In this document: positions 29,730 to 39,979 of the stretch, piece after piece
Position numbering within the stretch: position 1 is the stretch's first letter
Layout of the letters: each line of letters begins with the position of its first letter
Source: Cinnamomum chago
Lineage: Eukaryota > Streptophyta > Magnoliopsida > Laurales > Lauraceae
Reading direction: 5' to 3'
Length of the DNA stretch: 64,000 bases
NCBI GenBank assembly: GCA_038049695.1
Contig: CP142454.1
Coordinates: 90,356,501 to 90,420,500, forward strand
Made by a program: the position numbers and the translations under genes
Notes under the pieces: model-generated
Databases searched by the model: none
What the model saw: the letters and a program-made list of their open reading frames with translations, nothing else
What the model was told of the DNA's origin: nothing

Positions 29730-31510
29730 ACTATTTGGTTCAAGAAGAAGATGATTTTACCAATTGAGGGTTAACTTCAAGAGAAAGATTAGATTCATTT
29801 AACTAATGAGCTCAATATGATCAAATTACCAAAAGAAGGCAAGGTCTAATGAGAAAAGCAATCATGGATACCAATTGGAAAAACAAAGAGTACCAATTGA
29901 GATTTAAGGATAAGACTATTAAATCAATCACTCTAAAATGGATTTAAAAATATAACTATTAGGAAAAATCCAAATTAGAGCTATCCATGATGAAATGGGG
30001 TTTGCTAAACATAGCATCAAATAATTTAACTATGAAAATCATATGCTATGAAAGTTTTGAAATCATTTCATTCAATCAATAAATATGACTATTAATGTGC
30101 AAGATGAGTGAAATGAAATTCAAACATGAAGCCAACCTCAACTAATAACCAACCAATATTATGAACACATAAACATGGTGGTCATGAGATATACCTATAT
30201 GAGCAAGAGAGGAGGCAATCATGAAAATTATGATGCTAATGGAATGTGACATGGAATGAAAACATATAACTATCAAGATCAATCCAATGTACACAAGGTT
30301 TATCATATACACAAGATAAGATATCAATTGGATATGAAATCAATGGAAAATTATACCAAATGAAACCAATTGAATATGACAACATGATTAATAGCAAGGA
30401 TGTGACAAACACAAAATTTCATCAAGCATCATAAAAGGATATTCATCACTTTCAAAGATATAACTAATGAGCATAGTGATGAACAAAAGAAATTGCAATG
30501 CAAAAGGATATAATCTTGGAAATGCATGCAATTTTCAAAGTGTCAAAATCATATGAATTCAACTACTAAGATATCCATCAAACATATAAATATATGAGGA
30601 ATGAATTTCAAAGAGTTTCATATGATCAAGATCACTACTATGAAGTTGAAACATGTATAAGAATGACATCACTTTGAAAATATACATGAATCAACATCAT
30701 AACCATCCAAAAAGAAATGACTAGAAGGCATAGAGGATGGATTTGGGTTCTAGTATGGTTTCTACAAATATAACTAGTATCACAACCATACATGGAACCA
30801 ATAGTAATTTGTATATAAAAAGAATGTAAACAAATAAGCAAGGATGCAAACAACATTCATTTCCATTTCTAAGATGATGAAACCAAAAGAACAAGGAAAT
30901 GAGAACATGGAACATGCTTAGATGATTATAACTAATGATGTTATAAAGCATTTCCATTCAAACAATCTTCAAATCATTTCACTAAACAAAATCCAACAAT
31001 AAGCATAAAAAGAATGACTTTGAAGAACAATTTTCAACATTGTATTTTAAAAAGATATAACTTAAATGAAACACATACAAGTTGATTTTTCAAAATAATG
31101 ATTTTCCATATTAAAGTATAACTTTGAAATCCATGTAAAAACTTAAATTGATTCAAATCATTTGTTCAAATAATCTTACCAAGACATCTACACAAATGAT
31201 TCAACAACAATTGATCATGAATGATCTAGCTATGAAAGCTTTTGAACTCACAATCAATTAATCATGTATAGAAATGCAATGCAAGTCATGTAACTCAATG
31301 AGTGCAAAAAGCAAATCTAACATGATGAAATTATAATCAAAAGATTTTGAAAACCATGATATGTAACTAGAATGGTGCAAGAAGACAAAATCAATTGATC
31401 ATAAAGAAACAATGCATTTTGAAAGATGTGACTAAAAAGAAACAAAATGCAAATGCAACATGACCAACAATATGATTTAACTATAAAGAATAGGTTGGTC
31501 AAATAGGTTC
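29730..31510 (-). repeat. TE-B non-coding body with periodic motif
   Basis: A-rich on the plus strand and without genes. A motif close to GATATAACT (minus strand AGTTATATC) recurs about every 50-120 bp, for example near 29,950, 30,262, 30,467, 30,767, 31,056 and 31,120, with variants between. The same region and motif series occur in TE-E (37,045-39,366). Confidence 0.7.
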
Positions 31511-31516
31511 AAGGCC

Positions 31517-32767
31517 TTAATGTTTGTCTAAGTGTCTAACTTTAGGAATCCACCTAAGGTCTTGAGAGGGTTGAACTTTGAGGTCTAGTTTGGAAGTCCC
31601 ACCAACTAAAGGAGATTTGACTTGATAAATTGTCAATTTGAACTTATCACCATGATATTTAGATTTGACTAAATTTAGCTTAGATTGGTGATTAGTCTTT
31701 TGATGTTGGTGAGTTTGTTTCTTTGGGGATTTGTTCAATTTTCTTTTCTTCTTATATTCTCCCTTTATTTGACTTTTGAATTTTAAATTTAACTTTGTTA
31801 CTTTATTCAAAAGTTCTTTCATGGGTTTAGATATGTGATTTTTCTTTAATTTGCACTCAAATTTGAAATGTCCTTCTTTACCACAATAATGACATTTAGT
31901 TTTGGACATTTGAGAGAGAGTGCTAGAGAAAGAGGACTCACCTTTCACAAAAGTGTTGGTGAATTTAGGGTCATGTGAAGTATACTTATCAAAACCAAGA
32001 CCCGTCCTATCTCCATGATGTTTACCCAATTTAAATAACTTTTCAAGTCTCTCTTCACTTTGGGTAAACTTGCACTCATACTTTTGTTTGTATCCTTCAA
32101 GTTGAGTGACTTTGGTTATAAGGATTGAATTTTCATTTTTAACTTTTGATAATTCATTTTCAATTTCCTTATATTTATTTAGCTCTTCATTGGCAAGTTT
32201 TAATTTGAAATTAAGTTCATTAACAACATTAGATCCAAGTTCTAAGGTTTTTAACTTACTTTGAACATTTGACATATTTTCCATGGAAATTGTCAACTTG
32301 GATTCTAAATTGATAAAGTCTTTGTCTTGCCTTTTTAATTGATCTCTTAGGTTTAAATTTTCCTTTTTAAGATCATCATAACTTATCTTAATCTCATTTA
32401 GTTCATCTTTGATATTAGATAGGTTATGTAAAGAGACCATGAACTTAGAGTCTAAACATTGTATGACTTCTTCTTTCTCTCTAAGTTCATCTTTAGAAGA
32501 GACTAGTTCTTTGTTTAGCCTTTTAGATTCTTCTCTTAAACTTATATTCTTGTTGTTAAGCTTTAAAGATAATGTGTATAATTCTTCATAGGCTTGTTGA
32601 AGATCATCTTCATTTTCATCATATTCTTCATCTTCATTTAATTCACATTGAGATTCATTTATTTGAATGTTTGAATCTCCAATAGATGGAAGAATGAGAG
32701 GTCTAGGAGAATCTACACAAAAGTCTAAACAATCTAGCTTAGTGGAATCCATATCAAAGGTATTCAT
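31517..32767 (-). CDS. TE-B gag-like protein: coiled coil and zinc knuckle
   Basis: An intact 416-codon ORF starting about 90 bp after the PBS, the only coding sequence of TE-B. Residues about 40-235 form an acidic, heptad-rich coiled coil. A canonical zinc knuckle C-x2-C-x4-H-x4-C (C-H-Y-C-G-K-E-G-H) follows near residue 292. A Lys-rich tail then ends with R-W-I-P-K-V, similar to the end of Sirevirus gag regions. The usual N-terminal gag core is missing and no pol follows. It would be a nucleic-acid-binding, self-associating protein. It is unusual that this ORF stayed open in an element whose LTRs have already diverged. Confidence 0.75.
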   Translation of the reverse strand: MNTFDMDSTKLDCLDFCVDSPRPLILPSIGDSNIQINESQCELNEDEEYDENEDDLQQAYEELYTLSLKLNNKNISLREESKRLNKELVSSKDELREKEEVIQCLDSKFMVSLHNLSNIKDELNEIKISYDDLKKENLNLRDQLKRQDKDFINLESKLTISMENMSNVQSKLKTLELGSNVVNELNFKLKLANEELNKYKEIENELSKVKNENSILITKVTQLEGYKQKYECKFTQSEERLEKLFKLGKHHGDRTGLGFDKYTSHDPKFTNTFVKGESSFSSTLSQMSKTKCHYCGKEGHFKFECKLKKNHISKPMKELLNKVTKLNLKFKSQIKGEYKKKRKLNKSPKKQTHQHQKTNHQSKLNLVKSKYHGDKFKLTIYQVKSPLVGGTSKLDLKVQPSQDLRWIPKVRHLDKH

Positions 32768-32854
32768 TCAAACACAAATCTAGGGTTATAAACTCTAGGT
32801 TTTTACACCTAATCAAGAGTTCCAAACACTTGATCCTAAAAGATAGAGCACGAG

Positions 32855-32866
32855 GCTCTGATACCA
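32855..32866 (-). other. TE-B primer binding site (tRNA-iMet)
   Basis: Minus strand TGGTATCAGAGC, two bases inside the 5' LTR end. It is the standard initiator-Met PBS of plant copia elements. Confidence 0.9.
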
Positions 32867-32868
32867 AT

Positions 32869-34438
32869 TGAAAGTCCTGGGATCCTAACCCTAGAGGAGG
32901 GGGGGGGGGGGGGGGGGGGGGGGTGAATAGGGTGTGCTACAAATATGACCAATTTTAACTTTAAAAAAAAAAACTAGTCACATGTGATGATTTACCAAAC
33001 AAGATGCGGAAGCTAATATAAACAATCACCACAAGCATACACCACAACACATAGGTTTATAGTGGTTCAGCCTCAATGCCTACGTCCACTACCGGCTTGT
33101 GATCCAATCACCCCACCGGATTTCCACTATTTATGCTTTTCAATAGGTTAAGCAATAACCCTTACAATATTGTTTTTCTAGGCTAAACAACAACCTCTTA
33201 ATGTGCTTTTCTAGGCTAAGCAATAACCTTTACAAAATGCTTTTCTTAGGCTAAGCAATAACCTTTACAAAGTGAATGATTTCTCTAAGAAGGTGTCTTC
33301 ACAAAAGACCACTCTAAGAGATACAATTTAAGCACAAATGAATTGCCTCTAAATAGGCTAATATGAAAGTGTAAATCAAATTACAAACATACACTAAAGA
33401 AGCTAAAGTGTGTGCACAAGTGTATGAATGCTTTACTTCAATCAATTTCTACAATGAAGCTCCTAAATGAATGCTTGATGCATTTTAAAATCAAAGCTTA
33501 GAAAATGATGATTGAAGATAAATTCTAATCACATGAAAGATTCAAACAACTAAAAGAAATGAACTAAAACAAGTTGTATGAATGTTAAAGTCTAAGAACA
33601 CATGTGATTTAGACAAGAGAGTTTGCAAACCAATCTAATTTACCAAAGATGATATTGAGTTTGCAAAACAACTCTTTAAAAGCTAGAAATCATGCATAAA
33701 TGAAAATACAAAGATTTGAACATGCATGGATTTCATTTGAATGGAAATCAAAATAACTAGTAAGATGGACCTTATAAAAACTCAAGCATTTGATTTCCAA
33801 AAAGCCCTCAAGCCTTTACAACTTCATCCCCTTTCTTTGGCTCCAAAATGGTCTCAAAAGTTCATTCACCAAGCCTCTTGAAAGATGGGAAAATAATGGA
33901 CTTTAAACCAAAAAACAGTCCAACGGCTAGTCCCCGGTCGACCTGGAAACAGGGCCCGGTCGACCGGGTACACACAACGGCTATATTTCTGACCGTTGGT
34001 GCTTCAGAAACCCTGTCGGCCTGCAGTGTGGCCAGTCGACCGGGTCCCACTGCAAGTCGACCCCCTGGGACCAAAAATCCTATATTTTGCAAATTTGAAG
34101 GTTTTTCTTGGAGGGGATTTTTGGGCCATTAAATCAAGCTTGGAGACATGTTTTAAATCAAACTAAGATGTTTAAAAACATGAAACACAAAAAGCCTAAA
34201 ATGATTCGAAACTTTAAATCCAATGGCTTGCTTGATTTGATAAAACTCTTTTCTAAAACAAATGCATCCAAGTTTAAAAAACAAATCATGCATAAATCGA
34301 TACTTTTACAAATCTTAAAAACCAATGCATGTATAAAACAAGATTTCAATATTTCTTAAAACAATGCAAGTGTGTGTAAATCAAATGATGCTAAAATGTT
34401 AATGCATCCATCAAATTGCAAATACAAAATCCCTAACA
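32869..34438 (-). repeat. TE-B 5' LTR
   Basis: 1,570 bp, plus-strand limits TGAAAGTCC and CCCTAACA. It contains a run of 25 G at 32,899-32,923, the C-rich block near the 3' end of all Sirevirus LTRs here. GTCGACC-type palindromes lie at about 33,935-34,060. It differs from the other TE-B LTR at scattered sites, so the insertion is not recent. Confidence 0.93.
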
Positions 34439-34645
34439 CTTTCAACTCTTCAAACCTTCTCTTTCCAGTCCTTACACGGGTCTTGATCATTTGCACGGAG
34501 TTTCTTACTTGGACTTTGGCCTCTAGGTAGGCCTTGTACTTGGTATCATCAAAGGTGACGACAAGCTTGGTTGCCATTGATGAAACTTGATGACAAACTT
34601 GAGATACTTTATGTTATGCAACCTAAAAAGAAGAAATAAACAGTG
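34439..34645 (-). pseudogene. TE-F: gag start and leader (Tat-type)
   Basis: Reverse complement of about 48,910-49,112. The gag start codon is at 34,577 and reads M-A-T-K-L-V-V-T-F-D-D-T-K-Y-K as in the plus-strand copy. 34,578-34,645 is the leader. The match stops within AACAGTG, 25 bp or so short of where the PBS should lie, and is replaced by GGACTAAATCAATCGGACCC, an LTR sequence of the same family (compare 46,727) in the opposite orientation. The gene continues at 789 after TE-B. Confidence 0.85.
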
Positions 34646-35060
34646 GGACTAAATCAATCGGACCCTGTTAGGAATATTCTAGATTGCAATTTGATGGATG
34701 CATTATCATTCAAAGCATCATTTGATTTACACACTTGCATTGGTTTTAAATAAACTTGAAATCTTGTTTTATTCATGCATTGCTTTTAAGATTTGTAAAA
34801 GTATTGATTTATGCATGATTTGTTTTTTCATCTTGGATGCATTTGATTTAGAAAAGAGTTTTCAAGAAATCAAGCAAGCCTTTGTTTTAAAAGTTTTGAA
34901 TCTTTTTAGGCTTTTTATGTCATGTTTTAAAAACCATTAGAATCTTTAAAACATGTTTTCCAAGCTTGATTTAGTGGCCAAAAGGTCCCCCAAAGAAATA
35001 ACTTTGAAATGACAAAAGTTGGATTTTTTGTCAAAAGGGGGGTTGTCCCGGCAGTGTCGT

Positions 35061-35191
35061 CGGTCGACCGAGAGGCAGGTCTCGGTCGACCGAGACAACT
35101 GCAGGCAAAAATTGCCTGGGAGCACCAACGGTCAGAAATATGACCGTTGTGTGTTCTCGGTCGACCGAGGCCTGTTTCTCGGTCGACCGAG
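35061..35191. promoter_or_regulatory. Palindrome array upstream of TE-E TATA box
   Basis: CGGTCGACCG at 35,061-35,070, and CTCGGTCGACCGAG at 35,081-35,094, 35,156-35,169 and 35,178-35,191. Between them, AACGGTCA at 35,127-35,134 pairs with TGACCGTT at 35,141-35,148, and a second inverted repeat lies at about 35,102-35,118. It is repeated at 40,375-40,505 in the 3' LTR. Sirevirus LTRs are known for conserved palindromic motifs; binding factors are unknown. Confidence 0.75.
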
Positions 35192-35215
35192 AACTAGCCG
35201 TTGGCCACTTTTTCC

Positions 35216-35223
35216 TATAAATA
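35216..35223 (+). promoter_or_regulatory. TATA box of TE-E LTR
   Basis: TATAAATA, 25 bp after the last palindrome. Same box at 40,530-40,537 in the 3' LTR. Confidence 0.75.
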
Positions 35224-36878
35224 TGAGTTCTTTCCCTTGCCAAAAGTTGGGAATTTTTAACCCCTCCTTGAGAGGATTTGAGGCATATCAAAAGGGAAAA
35301 GAACCAAGGGATGAAGGGGAAGATTAGGAAAGCTAAAGCTTGGATTAATGAAGTTAAACCACCAAGTAGGCTCTTCCTTTCTTAATCATATGTTTTCATG
35401 CTTTGTTTTATTTTTGGTAAATCATTTCTAGCATGATAAACTATGTTTGTGTTGTGTCCTTAACATGTTTTATGTTTTGAGTTGATTTATTATTTTGGAT
35501 ACAACACCATGTGATTCAATTTAAGTAGTACTTAACTTTGGTAAATCTAAGTAGATCATGTTAATGAAAAACCTTTGAAATCATATGTAACATGATCCAT
35601 ATACTTGGTTGAATCTTTGGTTGTTGTTTTTCCTTCATGAGAAAATCACTTTCAAAACTATCTTATGTTTTGGACTCAACCTCTTTACAAATCATATGTT
35701 TTCATGTTTTGCTTTATCATTGGTAAATCTTAGTAACATGTTAATCTATGATTTGTTGTATCCTTAGCATATTCTATATTTTGAATAGATCTATTGTTTT
35801 GGATACATCACCATTGATTCATCAAAGTAGTACTTAACTTTGGAAAATCTAAGTAGATCATGTTAATGAAATATGTAACATGATTCATATACTTTGTTGA
35901 ATCTTTGGGTGTTGTTTTTCCATCATAAGAAAATCTCTTTCAAATGTATCTTATGTTTTGGATTCAACATCATTACAAATCATATGTGTATTATTGTTTT
36001 AAAGTTTCACAACTTGCATCACTTTGATAGGTAAATCATTTTCAAGTTGTATTTATAATTACATATGATTTGTCCCCTAATTTCAATCAAATCTATTTTT
36101 ATGTTTTGAGCTTCATTGATGATTTGATTGACATCCCTATGCATCACATGTTTAGAGCTAATCCATTTCATACAACTTGTGTAACTTTGATATCATTAAC
36201 AAGTTGTTACTTTTAACATGTGATTGCATTACATCCTCAATCATAAATGTTTTATGAGCTAAAATTTTCAAAAGCCTTAGGCATACATTTATGAGCTTTC
36301 ATTTTCTAAATGATTGAGGACCACACACACACACTTCATATGTTTTCATCTTTGCATCCATAGTGTGAGTGTGTAGTTGTTATTCACTTCCATATCCGCC
36401 TATTTTAGAGGCAAATGTAATGAGCTAAAATGAATCTCCATCTAGTGTATTAAAGACACAACTTAGTGAGATAACCAACCATGTGGTTGAAGAGGTTATT
36501 GCTTAGCCTATAAAAGCATAGTGTATAGGTTGATGTTAAGCCTTGAAAAACATCAATGTAAGGTTATTGCTAAGCCTTGGAAAGCATATTGTAAAGGTTA
36601 TTGCTTAGCCTATTGAAAAGCATAAATAGTGGAAATCCGGTGGGGTGTTGGTTCACAAGCCGGTAGTGGATGTAGGCATTGAGGCCGAACCACTATAAAT
36701 ACTTGTGTGATGGTGCTTGCTTTGTGGTGATTGTTTATATTAGCTTCCGCATATTGTTTGATAATCATCACATGTGACTAGTTTGTTTTAAAGAAGTTAA
36801 AATTGTTAAAATTGGTCATAAAAGAAGCTCACCCTATTCACCCCCCCTCTAGGGTTCGGATCCAGGTGGAATTACAAG

Positions 36879-36890
36879 TGGTATCAGAGA
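36879..36890 (+). other. TE-E primer binding site
   Basis: TGGTATCAGAGA, two bases after the LTR, an initiator-Met type PBS with a mismatch at its last base. Confidence 0.9.
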
Positions 36891-37044
36891 GGGTTACTCC
36901 ATTTTAGGGCTTAACAACCCGGAGTTGATCCTTGCTAGATTAGAACCCTAGTGTTGTGATTTACTGCATATCTTTTTAAAGATTTCCACTATGTTTGAAA
37001 ATTGAATTTCCCTAGCCTCATTGCACCACTCTAAGACTTTCTCA

Positions 37045-39366
37045 AGTTATATCTTCTAGAGTTGGTGAGTCCTCAAAGTGTTCTCTCATGGACAACCTTT
37101 TCAAGACCTTAGGTGAATTTTCAAAGGTAGACTATTTGAGTAACCTTAGGCCTTGATACCCCTAGACCAACCTATGCTTTTTAGTTATATCTTTTTGTTG
37201 GTCATGTTACATTTGCATTTTGTTTCTTTATAGTCACATCTTTTAAAATGCAATGTTTCTATGTGATCATTTGATTTTGTCTTCATGAACTTTTAAGTTT
37301 TATCTCATGGTTTTCAAAATCCTTTGGTTGCATTACTTTCATGATGGATTTGCATTTTGTTCATATAGTTATATCTCTTGTAGTGCATATCTATTCATGA
37401 TCAATTGATTGTGATTACAATTGCTTTCATAGCTAGTTTTTCATAATCAATTGATGTTGGAAAATCATTTGATGATTGTCATAGTTATATCCTTTTTGGA
37501 AATCAAATGATTTGAAGCAACTTTAGTTTTCCATTGATTTACAAGTTATATCTTTTGATATGGAAAATTTGTAAGTGTCTATTGTTTTTACAAATTGAAA
37601 ACTTTACAATAGTACACTTCTTGTTTTTCAAAATCACTTGCTCTTAATTCTATAAATGATTATTTGTTGGAATTTCATACATTGAAGTGATTTGAAAAAC
37701 CTTGGAAAATGTTCTAAGCTTTATTGGTTGCATTTTTAGAAGCATTTTCCTTGAATTTATTTCCTTGTGCCTAATTATGATTGTATCATTTGAAAGGAAA
37801 TAATTTTTACAAACAATTTGCATCTTTGCTCATTGAGTTACATTCTTTATGCAAATTGATTTTGATGTCTTACATTGCATGGTTGGATATAGTTTCATTG
37901 ATTTGCATGTTTGTGCCTAACTTGGTATATTCTCTTAGATGCATTTTGATGATTGTTTATGTGCTTTATAGTAAAATCTTGCATTTGAGCTTTTTATGTA
38001 CATATGTGATTTTATGTGCTAAGCTCATTTGGTTTAAACCACATATCCTTTTCCATTGCATTGTAAGCATAGTACATTTGCTAAGAGTGGAGATGTTACA
38101 TGATAGCTTAATGGATCATTTTAGATGAATTGGAATTAAACCATTGTTCTTAATAGGTATATCCATTTATGTGGTCCATCTTCATCTTTATGTGATCCAT
38201 GATGTCTCTCTAACTTCATACCTTCTTGTGCTTACATAGTTATATTCTTTATTGATGATATGGTATGAGTTAGATCTTGAGTGTTGATTGATCCTCTCTA
38301 TGCAAATGTCAAAGTGTTCTATGTATGGTTGTGATCTTAGTTCTATTTGTTGAAACCATACTAGAACTCAAATCCATCCTCTATGCTTTATAGTCCTTTC
38401 TTTTTGGATGGTTATGATGTTGATTCATGTATATGCTATAAGTGATATCATCCTAATACATGTTTCAACTTCATAGTAGTGATCTTGATCATATGAAACT
38501 CTTTGAAATCCATTCCTCATATTTCTATGTGTTTGATGGATAACTTAGATGTTGAATTCATATGATTTAGTCACTTTATAAATTGCATGCATTTCAAAGT
38601 CATATCCTTGTGCATTGCAATTTACCTTGTTCATCACTATGCTCAATAGTTATATCTTTATTAGTGATGAATATGCATTTATGATGCTTGATGGATTTTT
38701 GTCACATTCTTGCTCTTTATCATGTTATCAAATTCAATTAGTTTCAATTGGTATAATGTTTGATTGATTTGATTTCTTGCGAATGTGATAAATCTTGTGT
38801 GCATTGGATTGAACTTGATAAGTAATATGGTTGTTCCATGTCACACACCATTAGCATCATTATGCTCTTGTTGCCACCTCTCTTTGCTCATATAGGTATA
38901 TCTCATGACCACCATGTTTATGTGTTCATAATATTGTTTGGTTATTAGTTGAGGTTGGCTTCATGTTTGAATTTCATTTCACTCTTTCATGCACCTTAAT
39001 AAGTCATATTTATTGATTGAATGAAATGATTTTCAAAATCTTACATAGCATATGATTTTCATAAGTAATATTGATTGATGCTATGTTTGAGTAAACCCCA
39101 TATCATGGATAGCTCTAATTTGGATTTTTCCTAATAGGTATATTTTTAAATCCATTTTAGAGTGATTGATTTAAATAGTCATATCCTAAATCTCAATTGG
39201 TATTCTTTGTCTTTCCAATTGATATCCATGATGGCTTTTCCCATAGACCTTGCTTTCTTTTGGCAATTTGATCATATGAGCTTGATAGTTAAATGAATCT
39301 AATCCTTTCTTTGAAGTTGACCCTCACTTGGTTAAACCATCTTCTTCTTGTACCTAATAGTTAAAT
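37045..39366 (+). repeat. TE-E body with quasi-periodic AGTTATATC motif
   Basis: Non-coding, T-rich. The motif AGTTATATC or close variants (AGTCATATC, AGGTATATC) appears near 37,045, 37,183, 37,232, 37,296, 37,367, 37,483, 37,544, 37,836, 38,155, 38,238, 38,440, 38,600, 38,648, 38,901, 39,002, 39,134, 39,178 and 39,358, usually followed by CTTT or CC. The text between copies is not itself repeated in any obvious way. ORFs here (for example 37,781-38,128) look accidental. Confidence 0.7.
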
Positions 39367-39407
39367 CTTTGTCAAAAGTTTGACAAAAGAAGAGAATGGA
39401 TTGAGGG

Positions 39408-39979
39408 GGAGTGTAAACCTTCATAGGAAGTATTAGTTGTGATCAAATTGACCCTAGGATTGCCTTTGAACCCTTAGAGACTACTACCTCACATGATAGC
39501 CTGTTATGGATTTCATCTTCGATTTCATTTGTTAACAGGTGCTACTAATGGTATTTTCCTTGTTTCATGTGTGTAGGTACCTTTGCAATTTAATGGCAAA
39601 GGGGGAGAAATTATGCAAGTTCTCAAAAGGGTGAAGAGAAAGTCCAAGCTTCCAAAGGGGAGAGTTATGTATGATCTTCTACAAAGGGAGAGAATGCATA
39701 CCTTGCCAAAGGGAGAAAGAGGCATGGTCAAAGTGGGAGAGCTAATAGAAGAAAGAAGCTTGGAGCTAAAGAAGATGCTTGGATAAAGAAAGAAAGAAGA
39801 AAGAAAGCTTGAAGGTTGATCAAGCTCCAAGCATCATGAAGATTGAAGTCCAAGAGCCCAAGCTATGAGAAGAAGCATCCAAGAAGATTTCAAGCCTTGT
39901 CCAGCTGAGGGGGAGCTGAAGACTAAGTGTGTATTGTCAGTGGTGAGTGTGTTTGCCATCAAATTGCAAAGGGGGAGAT
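39408..39979 (+). repeat. TE-E polypurine tract and PPT-like repeats
   Basis: The PPT AAAGGGGGAGAT abuts the 3' LTR (39,968-39,979). Similar blocks recur at about 39,408, 39,598, 39,655, 39,712, 39,736 and 39,907, in places with the phrase CAAATTGCAAAGGGGGAGA. This is a known Sirevirus feature. The Lys-rich ORF at 39,583-39,786 is read through these purine blocks. Confidence 0.8.

Larger units (their letters stand above)
790..34438 (-). mobile_element. TE-B: non-autonomous Sirevirus-type copia element, split by TE-A
   Basis: A minus-strand LTR element bounded by TG/CA ends, flanked by CTTGC (785-789) and CTTTC (34,439-34,443), a 5-bp target duplication with one mismatch. It contains a 5' LTR (32,869-34,438), an iMet-type PBS, one gag-like ORF, a long non-coding body, a block of repeated polypurine tracts and a 3' LTR interrupted by TE-A. 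Removing TE-A and the 28,299-29,724 insertion leaves about 6.9 kb. No protease, integrase or reverse transcriptase is visible, so it must have been copied in trans. The repeated polypurine tracts and gag zinc knuckle support Sirevirus affiliation. Confidence 0.85.
34666..36876 (+). repeat. TE-E 5' LTR
   Basis: Starts TGTTAGGAATATTC and ends GGTGGAATTACA. It contains four GTCGAC-centred palindromes, a hairpin, a TATA box (35,216-35,223) and the C-run CACCCCCCCTCTAGGG near the 3' end. The U5 region includes several direct repeats of GCTTAGCCT and AAGCAT phrases (36,490-36,630). Confidence 0.95.

Noticed and set aside
37781-38128. 115-codon hydrophobic ORF in TE-E
   Set aside because: T-rich composition yields hydrophobic codons; the TE-B counterpart is not open.
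39583-39786. 67-codon Lys-rich ORF before the TE-E 3' LTR
   Set aside because: Read through purine blocks of the PPT repeats.
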